In this document: positions 36,307 to 45,587 of the stretch, one piece after another
Layout of the letters: every line of letters starts with the position of its first letter
How positions within the stretch are numbered: position 1 is the first letter of the stretch
Notes under the pieces: generated by a model
What the model was told of the DNA's origin: nothing
Databases searched by the model: none
The model's input: the letters and a program-made list of their open reading frames with translations, nothing else
Assembly (NCBI GenBank): GCA_023701205.1
Contig: JAMPXJ010000032.1
Location: forward strand, 1 to 55,980
Reading direction: 5' to 3'
DNA from: Oligoflexia bacterium
GTDB lineage: Bacteria > Bdellovibrionota > UBA1018
Length of the DNA stretch: 55,980 nucleotides
Made by a program: the position numbers and the translations under genes

Positions 36307-37660
36307 CGAAGCGGGCTTGGATTCGCCCCCCTTGCGCGTGGATCCGAAGCTTGAGCTCCGCCCGCCCGCCCTTCACCTCGCTCTTGGGGAGGCGGACGAA
36401 GAAATCCACCCGGCGCGACTCGCCCGCGGGCACGGTCAGCGGATTGAGCTGCAGGACCAGCTCGCGGTCCCCTTCGAGGCGCACGCTCAGCTCCTCGAAG
36501 CTCTGGTTCGAAAGATCGATCCTGAAATGATTGATCACCGAGTCGCCAACCACCTCGTAGGGCGCCCCGATCGAGCGCAACACCGTGTAATCGAGTGGCT
36601 CCCGTCTCAAAATCGTGTAGGTCAGCCCGGCGCCGAAAAGTCCCAGGAGCGCCAGATACGCAGCCGCACGCGCGCTGAAGCGCCGCCTCTTGCCGCCCTC
36701 GAGCTCCGCGAGCGAGCTGTAGCGGATCAGGCCCGCGGGCCTTTTCATCCGGGCCATCATGTCATCGCAGGCGTCGATGCACGCAGTGCAGGCGATGCAT
36801 TCGAGCTGCAAGCCGCGCCGGATGTCGATTCCGGTCGGGCAAACCTGCACGCAGCGATTGCAGTTCACGCAGTCGCCGCGCGGGCCGCCCATGGGGATGG
36901 CGGCGCCCTTGCGCGGCTCGCCCCTTCGCGCGTCGTAACCCACGATGAGCGAATCATCGTCCATCAGCACCGACTGGAAGCGCCCGTATGGGCAGGCGAT
37001 CGTGCAGAACTGCTCACGAAACCAGCCAAAATCAAAAAGCACGACACCGGCCGTGACCGCCATGACCAGGAAGCTCGCCGGATTCTCCAGCGGGGAAGTC
37101 GCGATCATCCGCGCGAGCTCCGCCGTTCCGACGAAATACGCGAGAAAGCTGTGCGAGATCACCAGAGAAGCCAGCCCGAAGGCGGCCCATTTCGCGCTCT
37201 TTTTGACCATTTTCGCCATCGTCCACGGCGCGCCGTCCAGCCGCCGCCGCTCGGAGGAAGTCCCCTCGATCCAGCGCTCGAGACGGCGGAATACCCCGTC
37301 GATGAACACCGTCTGCGGACAGGCCCAGCCGCACCAGACCCTTCCCCACACCGCCGTGACGAAGACGAGCGCGAGCACGAAGCCGCCGAGCACGAAAAAG
37401 AGCATCGGCGCGTCGTGCGCCCAGAAGGTCAGGCCGAAGAAGCTGAAGCGCCTTCGCGGAAGATCCAGCAGGACCGCCTGATGCCCACCGATGCGCAGCC
37501 AGGGCAGCGCCAGGAAGACCACGAGCAGGACGTCGTAAAAGCGCGAGCGGAGCGCGCGGAACCGGCCCCGCGCCTCTGTCGGGTAGAGCGTGAGGCGCCG
37601 ACCCTTCTCGTCTGTCGTGGTCAGGCGGTCCTTCGGGAGCTCGCGCGCGCGCTCGATCAT
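36272..37660 (-). CDS. ccoG: cbb3 oxidase assembly ferredoxin CcoG (FixG/RdxA)
   Basis: 462 residues. Membrane-bound polyferredoxin: spans at about 40-60, 85-110, 160-185, 195-215 and 330-350; the first motif 'CGWACPQ' and 'CTIACPYGRFQ' match FixG, then two 4Fe-4S motifs 'CVNCNRCVQVCP' and 'CIACTACIDAC', and a C-terminal immunoglobulin-like FixG domain. CcoG reduces Cu(II) for insertion into the cbb3 active site. It follows ccoP by 7 nt. Confidence 0.95.
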   Translation of the reverse strand: MIERARELPKDRLTTTDEKGRRLTLYPTEARGRFRALRSRFYDVLLVVFLALPWLRIGGHQAVLLDLPRRRFSFFGLTFWAHDAPMLFFVLGGFVLALVFVTAVWGRVWCGWACPQTVFIDGVFRRLERWIEGTSSERRRLDGAPWTMAKMVKKSAKWAAFGLASLVISHSFLAYFVGTAELARMIATSPLENPASFLVMAVTAGVVLFDFGWFREQFCTIACPYGRFQSVLMDDDSLIVGYDARRGEPRKGAAIPMGGPRGDCVNCNRCVQVCPTGIDIRRGLQLECIACTACIDACDDMMARMKRPAGLIRYSSLAELEGGKRRRFSARAAAYLALLGLFGAGLTYTILRREPLDYTVLRSIGAPYEVVGDSVINHFRIDLSNQSFEELSVRLEGDRELVLQLNPLTVPAGESRRVDFFVRLPKSEVKGGRAELKLRIHAQGGRIQARFDEGVRLVGPYL

Positions 37661-37667
37661 CCCCGCA

Positions 37668-38243
37668 TCACTCCTTGAAGACCTCCCCCTGCGGGGCCTT
37701 CGGGTTGGGCGGATTCGTGCCTTTGAGGGACTTGACGAAGCCCGCCACCGAGATCAGCTCGCGCGAGTTGAGCATCGGCGCCCAGGGCGGCATGCCCTTG
37801 GCCGGGACGCCTTCGGCGATGGTCTTCGCGATCGCCAGAAGCGAACCTCCGTGCAGCCAGTGCTCGTCGGTCAGATTGGGCCCGATCAGGCCCTGCCCGA
37901 GCGGGGCGTGGCACGAGGCGCACTTGGAGAGGTAGACGTTCTTGCCGAACTGCAGCTCCGCCGGATCCTTGTAGGCGGCGAGCAGGACGTTCTCGTCGGG
38001 CCCCGACTGGCCCCCCTGCTTCGGGGCGAGCTCCGCCGCCGCGCGCGCGCGCTCGTAGCTTTCAACCAGCGTCGGCCCGGGGCCGAGCTCGTAATAGGCG
38101 AAGTAGCCTCCGGCAAACACGATCGTGATGTAGAACAAGTTAACCCACCAACGAGGGAGCGAATTGTCGAACTCCTGGATGCCGTCGTACTCATGGCCGG
38201 AGAGAGGCACATCATGCTTTTCGCGATTCTTTTCGGAGCTCAT
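37668..38243 (-). CDS. ccoP: cbb3 oxidase subunit III, single-haem CcoP
   Basis: 191 residues. A membrane anchor (about 33-52) follows the CcoP N-terminus 'HEYDGIQEFDNSLPRWW', then one cytochrome c domain with CASCH (C108, C111, H112) and the distal Met at 151 in 'GMPPWAP'. Classical CcoP has two haem c domains and about 300 residues; here only one is present, at the end of the protein without sign of truncation. Electrons probably pass from this haem to the CcoO haem. Overlaps ccoQ by 4 nt. Confidence 0.93.
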   Translation of the reverse strand: MSSEKNREKHDVPLSGHEYDGIQEFDNSLPRWWVNLFYITIVFAGGYFAYYELGPGPTLVESYERARAAAELAPKQGGQSGPDENVLLAAYKDPAELQFGKNVYLSKCASCHAPLGQGLIGPNLTDEHWLHGGSLLAIAKTIAEGVPAKGMPPWAPMLNSRELISVAGFVKSLKGTNPPNPKAPQGEVFKE

Positions 38244-38434
38244 TTCTCGTTTCCTTTCTCAATAGCGGTTTCGGCCTCCGAGGAGAACGGCAGAGCGGAG
38301 AGCCGGGCGTAGAACTCGCCGCTCCGCCGCCGGCACACCCAGGCCACGGCTCCCAGGAACACGGCGAAGAAAAGCAGCATTCCCACGCCGCTCAGCGTCC
38401 CGTACGGATAATGCGCGAGGGTTTCCCGGATCAT
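38240..38434 (-). CDS. ccoQ: cbb3 oxidase small subunit CcoQ
   Basis: 64 residues with one hydrophobic span (about 17-34) followed by basic residues and an acidic tail, the standard CcoQ/FixQ layout. It overlaps both neighbours by 4 nt (stop/start) between the fused CcoNO and CcoP. CcoQ stabilises the mature cbb3 complex. Confidence 0.85.
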   Translation of the reverse strand: MIRETLAHYPYGTLSGVGMLLFFAVFLGAVAWVCRRRSGEFYARLSALPFSSEAETAIEKGNEK

Positions 38435-40617
38435 TTGCCGCTCCGGCTCGTAAAATCACGCCCCAGCCGCTGCAGATAAGCGATGAGGGCCACGATCTCC
38501 TTCTCGTGCATTCCTTGGGGCGTGCCGGAGCTCTCGAGCCCCCGCGCGATCTCCAGCGCTTGCGCACGCGCCTCGACTTCGGCGCGCTCGATGTCGTGAT
38601 CCGAGTAAGGCACGCCCAGCGAGCGCATCACCTTGAGCTTGCGCTCCAGGGAGGAAAGATCAAGCCGGTCCTTCAGCAGCCACGGGTACGCCGGCATGAT
38701 CGATCCCTGCACCATCTCACGCGGATCCGCCATGTGGCGGAAGTGCCAGAAGTCCGGATATTTACCGCCGACTCGCGCCAGATCGGGCCCCGTGCGCTTG
38801 GAACCCCACTGGAAGGGCCGGTCGTAAACCGACTCCTCCGCGCGCGAGAACGTCCCGTACCGGAGCGTCTCCGCCTGCGTCGGGCGGACCATCTGCGAGT
38901 GACAGACGTAGCAGCCTTCGCGGACATAGATATCCCGGCCCGAAAGCTCCAATCCCGTATAAGGCTTGATCCGCCGCTGACCGTCCGCCCGCACCGGGTT
39001 GGCCTCGACGTAATCATGCGCGAGGAACGATGGCGCGATCTCGATGAAGCTCCCGACCAGGATCGCGAGCACCGACAGCACGGTGAAGACCATGGGCAAC
39101 CCCTCGAGCATCCGATGGGGCGTGCGATCCGCGGCGATCAGCGCCGGTACCGGCAGGGGATGCAGGGCCGGAGCCGCGAAGACCTCCTCTTTAGCCTCCT
39201 TCGGAGCGCGCGCGATGGTGAGCCACAGGTTGTAGATCATCAGCACCGAACCCGATAGGAAGAGCAGGCCGCCGACCATCCTCACCCAATAGAGCGGCAC
39301 GATGCGCACGACCGTCTCGACGAAATCCGGGTAGGCCAGCCGCCCGCTCCCGTCCAGCGCCCGCCACATCAGGCCCTGGGTGATGCCCGAGACGTACATC
39401 GAGGCCATGTAAAGAATGATGCCCAGGAAGCCCAGCCAGAAATGCGCCGTCGCGAGCTTCACGCTGTAGAGCTCGGTCTTCCACAGGCGCGGGACGAGCC
39501 AGTAGATCATCCCGAAGGTGATGAAGCCGTTCCAGCCCAACGCGCCCGCGTGCACGTGGGCGATGATCCAGTCGGTGTAATGCGCGAGCAGGTTGACCGA
39601 CTTGATGGACATCATCGGGCCTTCGAAGGTCGCCATCCCGTAGAAGGTGATGCCCGCCACGAGGAACTTGAGGATCGGATCCGTCCGCAGCCGGTCCCAG
39701 GCGCCACGCAGCGTGAGCAGCCCGTTGATCATCCCGCCCCAGCTCGGCGCGATCAGCATGACGCTGAAAACCATGCCCAGCGTCTGTGCCCACTCGGGCA
39801 GCGCCGTATAGAGCAGGTGATGCGGTCCGGCCCAGATGTAGATGAAAACAAGCGACCAGAAATGGATGATCGACAGCCGATAGCTGTACACCGGGCGCTC
39901 GGCCGCCTTGGGCATGAAATAGTACATCAGGCCCAGGAACGGGGTCGTCAGGAAGAACGCCACGGCGTTGTGGCCGTACCACCACTGCACGAGCGCGTCC
40001 TGCACGCCCGCGTAGACGGGGTAGCTCTTCCAGAAGGTCACGGGAACGCTCACGCTGTTGACGATATGGAGGATCGCCACCGTCACGATGGTCGCGATGT
40101 AGAACCAGATCGAGACGTACAGGTGACGCTCGCGCCGGCGCACGAGCGTTCCGAAGAAGTTCACGCCGAAGGCCACCCAGACCACGGCGATCGCGATATC
40201 GATCGGCCACTCGAGCTCGGCGTATTCCTTGCCCGTGGTGAAGCCCAGCACGAGCGTGACGGCCGCCGCGACGATGATCCCCTGCCAGCCCCAGAAGTGA
40301 AACTTGCTCAGCGCATCGGAGAACATCCGCGCTTTGAGCAGCCGCTGCGTGGAGTAGTAGATCCCCGCGAACACGGCGTTGCCTGCGAACGCGAAGATCG
40401 CCGCATTGGTATGCAGCGGACGAAGCCGCCCGAAGCTCGTCCAGGGCAGGCCGAGGTTGAGCTTCCAGCTCGCCAGCTGCGTGGCGATCAGCACGCCCGC
40501 GAGGAAAGCCACGAAACCCCAAAGCACCGTGGCCACGACGAACCTCTTCACGATCGCATCGTCGTACTTGAAATGCTCCAAACCGGCCGTGTCGGCCGCA
40601 CCTTTCAGCATGCTCAT
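38431..40617 (-). CDS. ccoNO: Fused cbb3 oxidase subunits I and II (CcoN-CcoO)
   Basis: 728 residues. Residues 1 to about 500 are CcoN: about 12 spans with haem/copper-binding histidines ('[10 protein letters not shown]', '[17 protein letters not shown]', '[17 protein letters not shown]', '[11 protein letters not shown]'). Then, without a stop, comes CcoO: a membrane anchor, haem c motif CYVCH (569-573) and axial Met in 'IMPAYPW' (about 641). The enzyme reduces O2 to water at low oxygen. CcoN and CcoO are separate genes in most Proteobacteria; fusions are known in Bacteroidota and a few other lineages. Starts 4 nt after the ccoS stop. Confidence 0.95.
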   Translation of the reverse strand: MSMLKGAADTAGLEHFKYDDAIVKRFVVATVLWGFVAFLAGVLIATQLASWKLNLGLPWTSFGRLRPLHTNAAIFAFAGNAVFAGIYYSTQRLLKARMFSDALSKFHFWGWQGIIVAAAVTLVLGFTTGKEYAELEWPIDIAIAVVWVAFGVNFFGTLVRRRERHLYVSIWFYIATIVTVAILHIVNSVSVPVTFWKSYPVYAGVQDALVQWWYGHNAVAFFLTTPFLGLMYYFMPKAAERPVYSYRLSIIHFWSLVFIYIWAGPHHLLYTALPEWAQTLGMVFSVMLIAPSWGGMINGLLTLRGAWDRLRTDPILKFLVAGITFYGMATFEGPMMSIKSVNLLAHYTDWIIAHVHAGALGWNGFITFGMIYWLVPRLWKTELYSVKLATAHFWLGFLGIILYMASMYVSGITQGLMWRALDGSGRLAYPDFVETVVRIVPLYWVRMVGGLLFLSGSVLMIYNLWLTIARAPKEAKEEVFAAPALHPLPVPALIAADRTPHRMLEGLPMVFTVLSVLAILVGSFIEIAPSFLAHDYVEANPVRADGQRRIKPYTGLELSGRDIYVREGCYVCHSQMVRPTQAETLRYGTFSRAEESVYDRPFQWGSKRTGPDLARVGGKYPDFWHFRHMADPREMVQGSIMPAYPWLLKDRLDLSSLERKLKVMRSLGVPYSDHDIERAEVEARAQALEIARGLESSGTPQGMHEKEIVALIAYLQRLGRDFTSRSGK

Positions 40618-40620
40618 CTC

Positions 40621-40791
40621 CTACGCCTTTCTTTGAGAGCCCGTCTCCGCGGGCTCCTCCTCCAAAAGAAGCCGGTATGCCGGCGTCTCCAGATCATCAT
40701 ACTGCCCTTTGGCCGCCATCCAGATGAAGGCGGCCGTGAAACCGAACCCCAGCAACAGCGCGAGCGGAAGCATCACCGTGATCACGCTCAT
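40621..40791 (-). CDS. ccoS: cbb3 oxidase maturation protein CcoS
   Basis: 56 residues: one span (about 5-25) with 'GFGFTAAFIWMAAKGQYDDLETPAYRLL' (in parts), the CcoS signature ending in 'QYDDLExP'. CcoS is needed for metal and haem insertion in CcoN. ATG 40791 overlaps the ccoI stop (ATGA) and the gene is followed within 4 nt by ccoNO. Confidence 0.9.
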   Translation of the reverse strand: MSVITVMLPLALLLGFGFTAAFIWMAAKGQYDDLETPAYRLLLEEEPAETGSQRKA

Positions 40792-43199
40792 CGCAAAGCC
40801 CTCCGCATCGTCCGCGTGCCGGCGATCGACGAAACGAAGACGGTGAGCGCGCTGAGCGGCATCAGCACCGCCGCGAAGAGCGGATCGACCCAGCCCAGCA
40901 GGGCCGCGCCGCCGCCGATCACGTTGTAAACGAGCGAAAACGCGAGATTCCGCCGCACGACCTTCATCGACTCGCGCGCCGCCGTCACGAGCTCCAGCAC
41001 CGGGCCCACGCCCGGCCGCGCCAGGTACGCGTCGGCCGCCCGAAGGCTGACCTCCATTCCGCCATGCACGGCGACTCCGACGTAAGCCGACGAGAGGGCA
41101 GCGGCGTCGTTGGCTCCGTCGCCCACCATGAGCGCGCGCGCCTCCCCCCGGATCAGCTCGCTTTTGCGCTCCGGCGTCGCGCGCGCATGTGTCTTGTCCG
41201 CTGGAATCCCGAGCGCCGCGGCCACCCGCGCGACGGGCCCTTCCGCGTCGCCCGAGAGGATCGCGGGCTCGAGGCCCGAGGCCCGCAGCCGTTCCACCGC
41301 TTCGCGGGCCCCTTCCCGCAGCTGATCGCCCAGGGCGATCCGGGCGATCGTTTCGCCGCCGGCGCTGAGGACCACCTCGGTCCCGCTCGCGCCCGGCTCC
41401 GCCTGCCGCAGCTCGTAGGCGACCCCGCCGATGCGGCCCGAGACGCCGCGGCCAAGCCGCTCCTGGAAGTCGTGCACCTCCGCGATCGCTCCGGCCTCCG
41501 GCGCGCCTTTCGCCGAGAGGTGCCGCACGATGGCCCTGGCCACGGGGTGATTCGAGCGCGCCTCGAGAGCGAGCGCCGCGCGCTCGGCCTCGCGCTCGCG
41601 TCCCGCGGCCGCCGACCACTCGAGCACGCCGAACTCGCCGCTCGTGAGCGTTCCCGTCTTGTCCAGGTAAACCGAGTCCGCCGAGGCGAGCCGCTCGAGC
41701 GCATCCGCGCCCTTGATGAGCATCCCCTGGCGGGACGCGCGGCCGATCGCCACGCTCATCGCGAGCGGTGTAGCGAGCGCGAGCGCGCAGGGACAGGTCA
41801 CGATGACCATCGCCAGCGCGCGATTGAGACCTTCCTGCCAACCGGAGCTCCATGCGCCCCAAGCGAAAACCGCTCCGGCCAGGGCCACCGCGACTGCCAC
41901 GAAATACCGCGAGATCCGGTCCGTGAGGTTCACGATCGGCGCCTTGCGCCCCTGGCCCGTCTCGATCGCCCGCAGGATCGCACCCAGCCGCGTGGCGTAG
42001 CCCGAAGCCTGCACCCGGATCTCCAGCACCGAATCCAGATTGACCGTTCCCGCGAAAACCGTCTCCCCCGCGCCGACCGCGACCGGGTCGGATTCTCCTG
42101 TCAGCAGCGCGCGATTCAGGTGCGAGCGCCCGCTCGTCACGATCCCGTCGATCGGAACGGGCTCCGAGGGGCGCACCTCGATCAGATCGCCGGGCTGGAG
42201 CAGATCCATGGAAATCTCTTCATAAGGAGGTGCCTGCACGCGCTTGCGCCTGACGACCGAAGGCGCGAGAAAATGCAGGAGCTTCGTCGAGTGCAGCGCC
42301 CCCTGCTGCGCCCGCCTCATGACGTACCGGCTCGAAAGCAGCAGGAAAACCAGCGCCGAAAGCGAGTCGAAATAGACATGACCCGACCCGCTCAGAAGGT
42401 TCGCGAAGCTCGCCGCCGCGCCGACCGCGATCCCGAGCACGATCGGCACGTCGATGGAGATCTGCCGCCGGCGCAGGGCGCGCCAGGCTTCCTGATAGAA
42501 CGGGACTGCGCCATGAAAAAGAACCGGAAGGAAAATGACGAAGCTCAGCCAGTTGAACAGCCGCGCCCACGAACCGTCGGCGCCGCCGTAAACAGCGAAT
42601 GCCAGCAGCATGATGTTGCCGGTGCAGGCGCCCGAAAGCCCCACCCGGATCAGCATGCGGCGGTTCTCCCGCGCCTGAAGCTCCTCCTGCTCCGTCCCGC
42701 GCACCGGATGCGGGCGATAGCCCAGGCGGTGGAACTCCCGCGCCGCTTCAGCGAACGAACCGCTCGGCGGAACCCGCACCACGGCGGTGGAGCTGCCCAG
42801 GTCCAGACTCACGCTTCGCACGCCCGGCACGAACTCCGGGAGCTTCTCCAGCAGCCACACGCACGCGGCGCAATGGACGCCCTCTGCGAAAAACGCCATC
42901 TGCAGCGCGCCCTCTCCGGCGTCGCTCGCGTAGAGCTTCCGGAACGCAGGATCATCCAGGTACGCGTAGCTCCGATCGAGCTGCGGCGCGGGCGCGGGCC
43001 TGCGCAAGCTGCCGCCGCGCTCGCGCAGCGAATAATATCCCGTCAGGCCGCGCGAGCGGAGGATGCCGGAAACGGCCTCGCAGCCCTCGCAGCAGAAGGA
43101 GTCCCGCGCCGCGCGCACGCGCTCTCGCGCGACGCGCGAACCGCAGTGCGCGCACGCGACCTGCAAAACGGGAGGCAGCGCTGAAACCCCGACACTCAT
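40788..43199 (-). CDS. ccoI: Copper-transporting P-type ATPase CcoI
   Basis: About 803 residues. N-terminal cysteine-rich module (CAHC ... CCEGCEAV) typical of CcoI/FixI, then an HMA-like domain with 'CAACVW', eight spans with the metal-binding 'TCPCALALATPLA', phosphorylation motif 'DKTGTLT', and 'VGDGANDAAAL'. It exports Cu for cbb3 assembly. ATG 43199 is preferred (AGGGGCCAGGG upstream); ATG 43238 would add 13 residues. First gene of the oxidase operon, diverging from a universal stress protein. The 249-nt gap is AT-rich around 43250-43320 and has a TTGACT at 43282-43277 on the minus strand, but no well-spaced -10 and no FNR-type site (TTGAT-N4-ATCAA) was found. Confidence 0.94.
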   Translation of the reverse strand: MSVGVSALPPVLQVACAHCGSRVARERVRAARDSFCCEGCEAVSGILRSRGLTGYYSLRERGGSLRRPAPAPQLDRSYAYLDDPAFRKLYASDAGEGALQMAFFAEGVHCAACVWLLEKLPEFVPGVRSVSLDLGSSTAVVRVPPSGSFAEAAREFHRLGYRPHPVRGTEQEELQARENRRMLIRVGLSGACTGNIMLLAFAVYGGADGSWARLFNWLSFVIFLPVLFHGAVPFYQEAWRALRRRQISIDVPIVLGIAVGAAASFANLLSGSGHVYFDSLSALVFLLLSSRYVMRRAQQGALHSTKLLHFLAPSVVRRKRVQAPPYEEISMDLLQPGDLIEVRPSEPVPIDGIVTSGRSHLNRALLTGESDPVAVGAGETVFAGTVNLDSVLEIRVQASGYATRLGAILRAIETGQGRKAPIVNLTDRISRYFVAVAVALAGAVFAWGAWSSGWQEGLNRALAMVIVTCPCALALATPLAMSVAIGRASRQGMLIKGADALERLASADSVYLDKTGTLTSGEFGVLEWSAAAGREREAERAALALEARSNHPVARAIVRHLSAKGAPEAGAIAEVHDFQERLGRGVSGRIGGVAYELRQAEPGASGTEVVLSAGGETIARIALGDQLREGAREAVERLRASGLEPAILSGDAEGPVARVAAALGIPADKTHARATPERKSELIRGEARALMVGDGANDAAALSSAYVGVAVHGGMEVSLRAADAYLARPGVGPVLELVTAARESMKVVRRNLAFSLVYNVIGGGAALLGWVDPLFAAVLMPLSALTVFVSSIAGTRTMRRALR

Positions 43200-43448
43200 G
43201 AACCCTGGCCCCTGTATGCGCGCGTCAAGGGCGGGCATAGGCCCACGCCTAAATACGCGTAGTATAAAAAACAGAAAGTCAATGCTGAGACTAGGGGGAT
43301 TATACGGAAAAATCAGCGAAACAACAGGGTGGAGAGAAGCCGATTTTTGCTCTCCGCCCCACCCGGGCATGACACCACGCATGGCCGCCCGCCCCTTTCT
43401 CCCGGAGCGTCCCGGGTGTAAGGTGGCAGGAGCGAAACGGAGCGCGCC

Positions 43449-44378
43449 ATGAAAAAGATCCTTTGGTCCGTCGATGCCTTTCAGGAAGACGCGAACATCC
43501 AGAAGCAGTCGATCGCCTTGCTGGGGTTTCTCGCGCGCAAGACCGGCTGCGCGGTCGAGCCGGTGTACGTCCTCAGTCCCGACCAGGTCAATGTCACGGT
43601 GGAGTTCACCCCGCCATGGGTCGACCAGTACCTGCCGGCCGCCGAAAAGGCCCTGAGGCACTCCCTCAAGGAAGTCGATATCCCGGGGTTGACCCAGCCC
43701 AAGGTCATTGTCCAGAACATCCCTTCGGTGAGCCGCGCCGTGCAAGCTCTCAGCAACTACGCTACCGCGACCTCGGCCGACGTCATCGCGGTGGGAACCC
43801 ATGGCCGGCACGGCCTGCCCCGCCTCATCATCGGCAGCTTCACGGAATCCCTTCTGCTGAGCTCACGCGTCCCCATCCTCGCCATCAGCCCGGGATCCCG
43901 CACGCCCGACCGCTGCGAGCACATTCTCTTTCCGACGGACTTCAGCGAGGCTTCCCGGTCGGTATTCGGCAAGGTGGTCGCCCTCGCGCGCGATCTCGGG
44001 GCGCGCATCACCCTCTTCCATCACCTGCAAAGCCCCATCGAGCCCATCCTCCAGTCGGGAGTCTACCTTCTGGGAGGCGGCTGGATCTCCACCGCCTCGT
44101 ATCTCGACGAGGCCTCCTCCTCCCAACGCAAGCAGGCCGATGCGATGGTGGCCGCCGCCGGCCCGGACGTGCGCATCGACGTACGGATCGAGAGCGGGCC
44201 CAAGGGCATCACGCAGACGACACTCGAGCTTGCCGAACAGGAAAAGATCGATCTGATCGCCATGGCGTCGCAAAGCGGTCCGGTGGCCGCCGCGCTCATC
44301 GGCAGCGTCACGCGCCAGCTGGTCCGCGTCGCGCCTTGCCCGGTCTGGGTTCTCCATGCCTCCGGCGCGGGAAAATAG
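43449..44378 (+). CDS. Tandem universal stress protein (UspA family)
   Basis: 309 residues comprising two Usp folds. First half opens 'KKILWSVDAF' and ends 'VIAVGTHGRHGLPRLIIGSFTESLLLSSRVPILAI', the ATP-binding GxxG(9)GS pattern; second half opens 'ILFPTDFSEAS' and ends 'LIAMASQSGPVAAALIGSVTRQLVRVAPCPVWVL'. Probably an ATP-binding stress protein. It faces the ccoI operon across a shared promoter region, as Usp proteins often do with cbb3 genes. Followed 9 nt later by a phospholipase D-type gene. Confidence 0.88.
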   Translation: MKKILWSVDAFQEDANIQKQSIALLGFLARKTGCAVEPVYVLSPDQVNVTVEFTPPWVDQYLPAAEKALRHSLKEVDIPGLTQPKVIVQNIPSVSRAVQALSNYATATSADVIAVGTHGRHGLPRLIIGSFTESLLLSSRVPILAISPGSRTPDRCEHILFPTDFSEASRSVFGKVVALARDLGARITLFHHLQSPIEPILQSGVYLLGGGWISTASYLDEASSSQRKQADAMVAAAGPDVRIDVRIESGPKGITQTTLELAEQEKIDLIAMASQSGPVAAALIGSVTRQLVRVAPCPVWVLHASGAGK

Positions 44379-44387
44379 GGCCTTCGC

Positions 44388-45578
44388 TTGAGTGGCGCGT
44401 CCCCCAGCCAAGCCGCGGCCCTGCAAGCCTGGCGAGAGGAGATCGTTTTCCAGGATGGCGATTCTTATTTCGCCGATCTTCTGGAGGGGATCGCCGCCGC
44501 ACGCGTTTCGATCGATCTCGAGAGCTATATTTTCCAGCCCGACGTCCTGGGCACGAAAGTCCTGGACGCGCTGGCCGCGGCCGGCGCGCGGGGCGTGCGC
44601 GTGCGCCTGCTCGTCGACGGCGTCGGCGCACCCTCTTTCGACGAGCGAAAGGTCGCGATGCTCCAGTACCGGGGCATCCAGGCGCGCGTCTATCACCCGC
44701 TGCCGTGGGTCTGGTTTCGGCTTTCTGCTTTCCTGCACCTGCTGCTCCGGCTCAACCGGCGCGACCACCGCAAGCTTTGCCTGATCGACTCCGCGATTGC
44801 CTGGGTCGGAAGCATGAACATCAGCGCCGAGCACCTGCGCTCCCTCAAAGGCGAGGATGCCTGGCGCGATACCGCGACGCGGGTGCAAGGCCCGGGTATC
44901 GACGAGCTGCAACGCGCTTTCGATCGCGCATGGCTGCGAGGCGCGGGCGCACGGCGCCCCCGGGGCGTCGAACGGACCGGGCGGGCGGAGCTGCTGGCCC
45001 GGTGGACTCCGGCGCGGCTTCGGAGGCCCGGAAGCCAGAGCGCCTGGATCCGCCTCAACGCTTCGCGCTCGGCCCGGCGGCGCTACTTTCGCGATCTTCT
45101 TCGGCGCGTTTCCGGCGCCAAGCGGCGGGTGTGGATCACCAACGCCTACTTCGCCCCGGACCTGCTGCTCATGCGCGCGCTGCGCGTGGCCGCCTGGGGC
45201 GGCGCCGACGTGCGTGTCCTGGTGCCGCGCAAGTCCGATGTCTTCTTCATGCCCTGGATCACCGAGGCCTTCTACCAGCAGCTCCTGAACGCGGGCGTGC
45301 GCGTCTACGAGTATCTGCCTTCGTTCCTGCACGCCAAGACGATGCTGATCGATGACTGGGCCACCGTCGGCTCGAGCAACCTGAACCATCGCAGCATGCT
45401 CCATGACCTGGAGATCGACCTGGTGCTCGGACAACCCGCGTCGCTGCGGAGTCTCGCCGAGAATTTCGAGAACGACCTGGCGCGATCGCGCGAGGTGTCG
45501 CGCGCTGAATGGAGAGGCCTGCCGCTCAGCCACCGCGCTGTCGCTAAATTTTTGCTTTTTTTCCGCTATTTCATTTAG
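44388..45578 (+). CDS. Cardiolipin synthase/phospholipase D-like protein (ClsB type)
   Basis: 396 residues without N-terminal membrane spans. Two HKD motifs: 'DHRKLCLIDSAIAWVGSMN' and 'FLHAKTMLIDDWATVGSSN', plus 'ESYIF' typical of the YbhO/ClsB group. It would join two phospholipids (or phosphatidylglycerol with phosphatidylethanolamine) to make cardiolipin. The start is TTG at 44388, nine nucleotides after the Usp stop. Lies between two universal stress protein genes in one run. The C-terminus 'KFLLFFRYFI' is strongly hydrophobic and may touch the membrane. Confidence 0.88.
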   Translation: MSGASPSQAAALQAWREEIVFQDGDSYFADLLEGIAAARVSIDLESYIFQPDVLGTKVLDALAAAGARGVRVRLLVDGVGAPSFDERKVAMLQYRGIQARVYHPLPWVWFRLSAFLHLLLRLNRRDHRKLCLIDSAIAWVGSMNISAEHLRSLKGEDAWRDTATRVQGPGIDELQRAFDRAWLRGAGARRPRGVERTGRAELLARWTPARLRRPGSQSAWIRLNASRSARRRYFRDLLRRVSGAKRRVWITNAYFAPDLLLMRALRVAAWGGADVRVLVPRKSDVFFMPWITEAFYQQLLNAGVRVYEYLPSFLHAKTMLIDDWATVGSSNLNHRSMLHDLEIDLVLGQPASLRSLAENFENDLARSREVSRAEWRGLPLSHRAVAKFLLFFRYFI

Positions 45579-45587
45579 ATTCCTCGC

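Noticed and set aside
41064..43184. 706-codon plus-strand open frame
   Set aside because: Shadow of ccoI; the sequence is Arg/His-rich without motifs, while the minus-strand product carries all P-type ATPase motifs.
43200..43448. FNR/ANR site in the ccoI-usp divergent region
   Set aside because: No TTGAT-N4-ATCAA-like palindrome was found on either strand by eye; only AT-rich sequence and a TTGACT with poor -10 spacing.
43463..45355. 630-codon plus-strand frame through the Usp and cardiolipin synthase genes
   Set aside because: Crosses two well-supported genes in another frame and has an Arg/Pro-rich, motif-free product.
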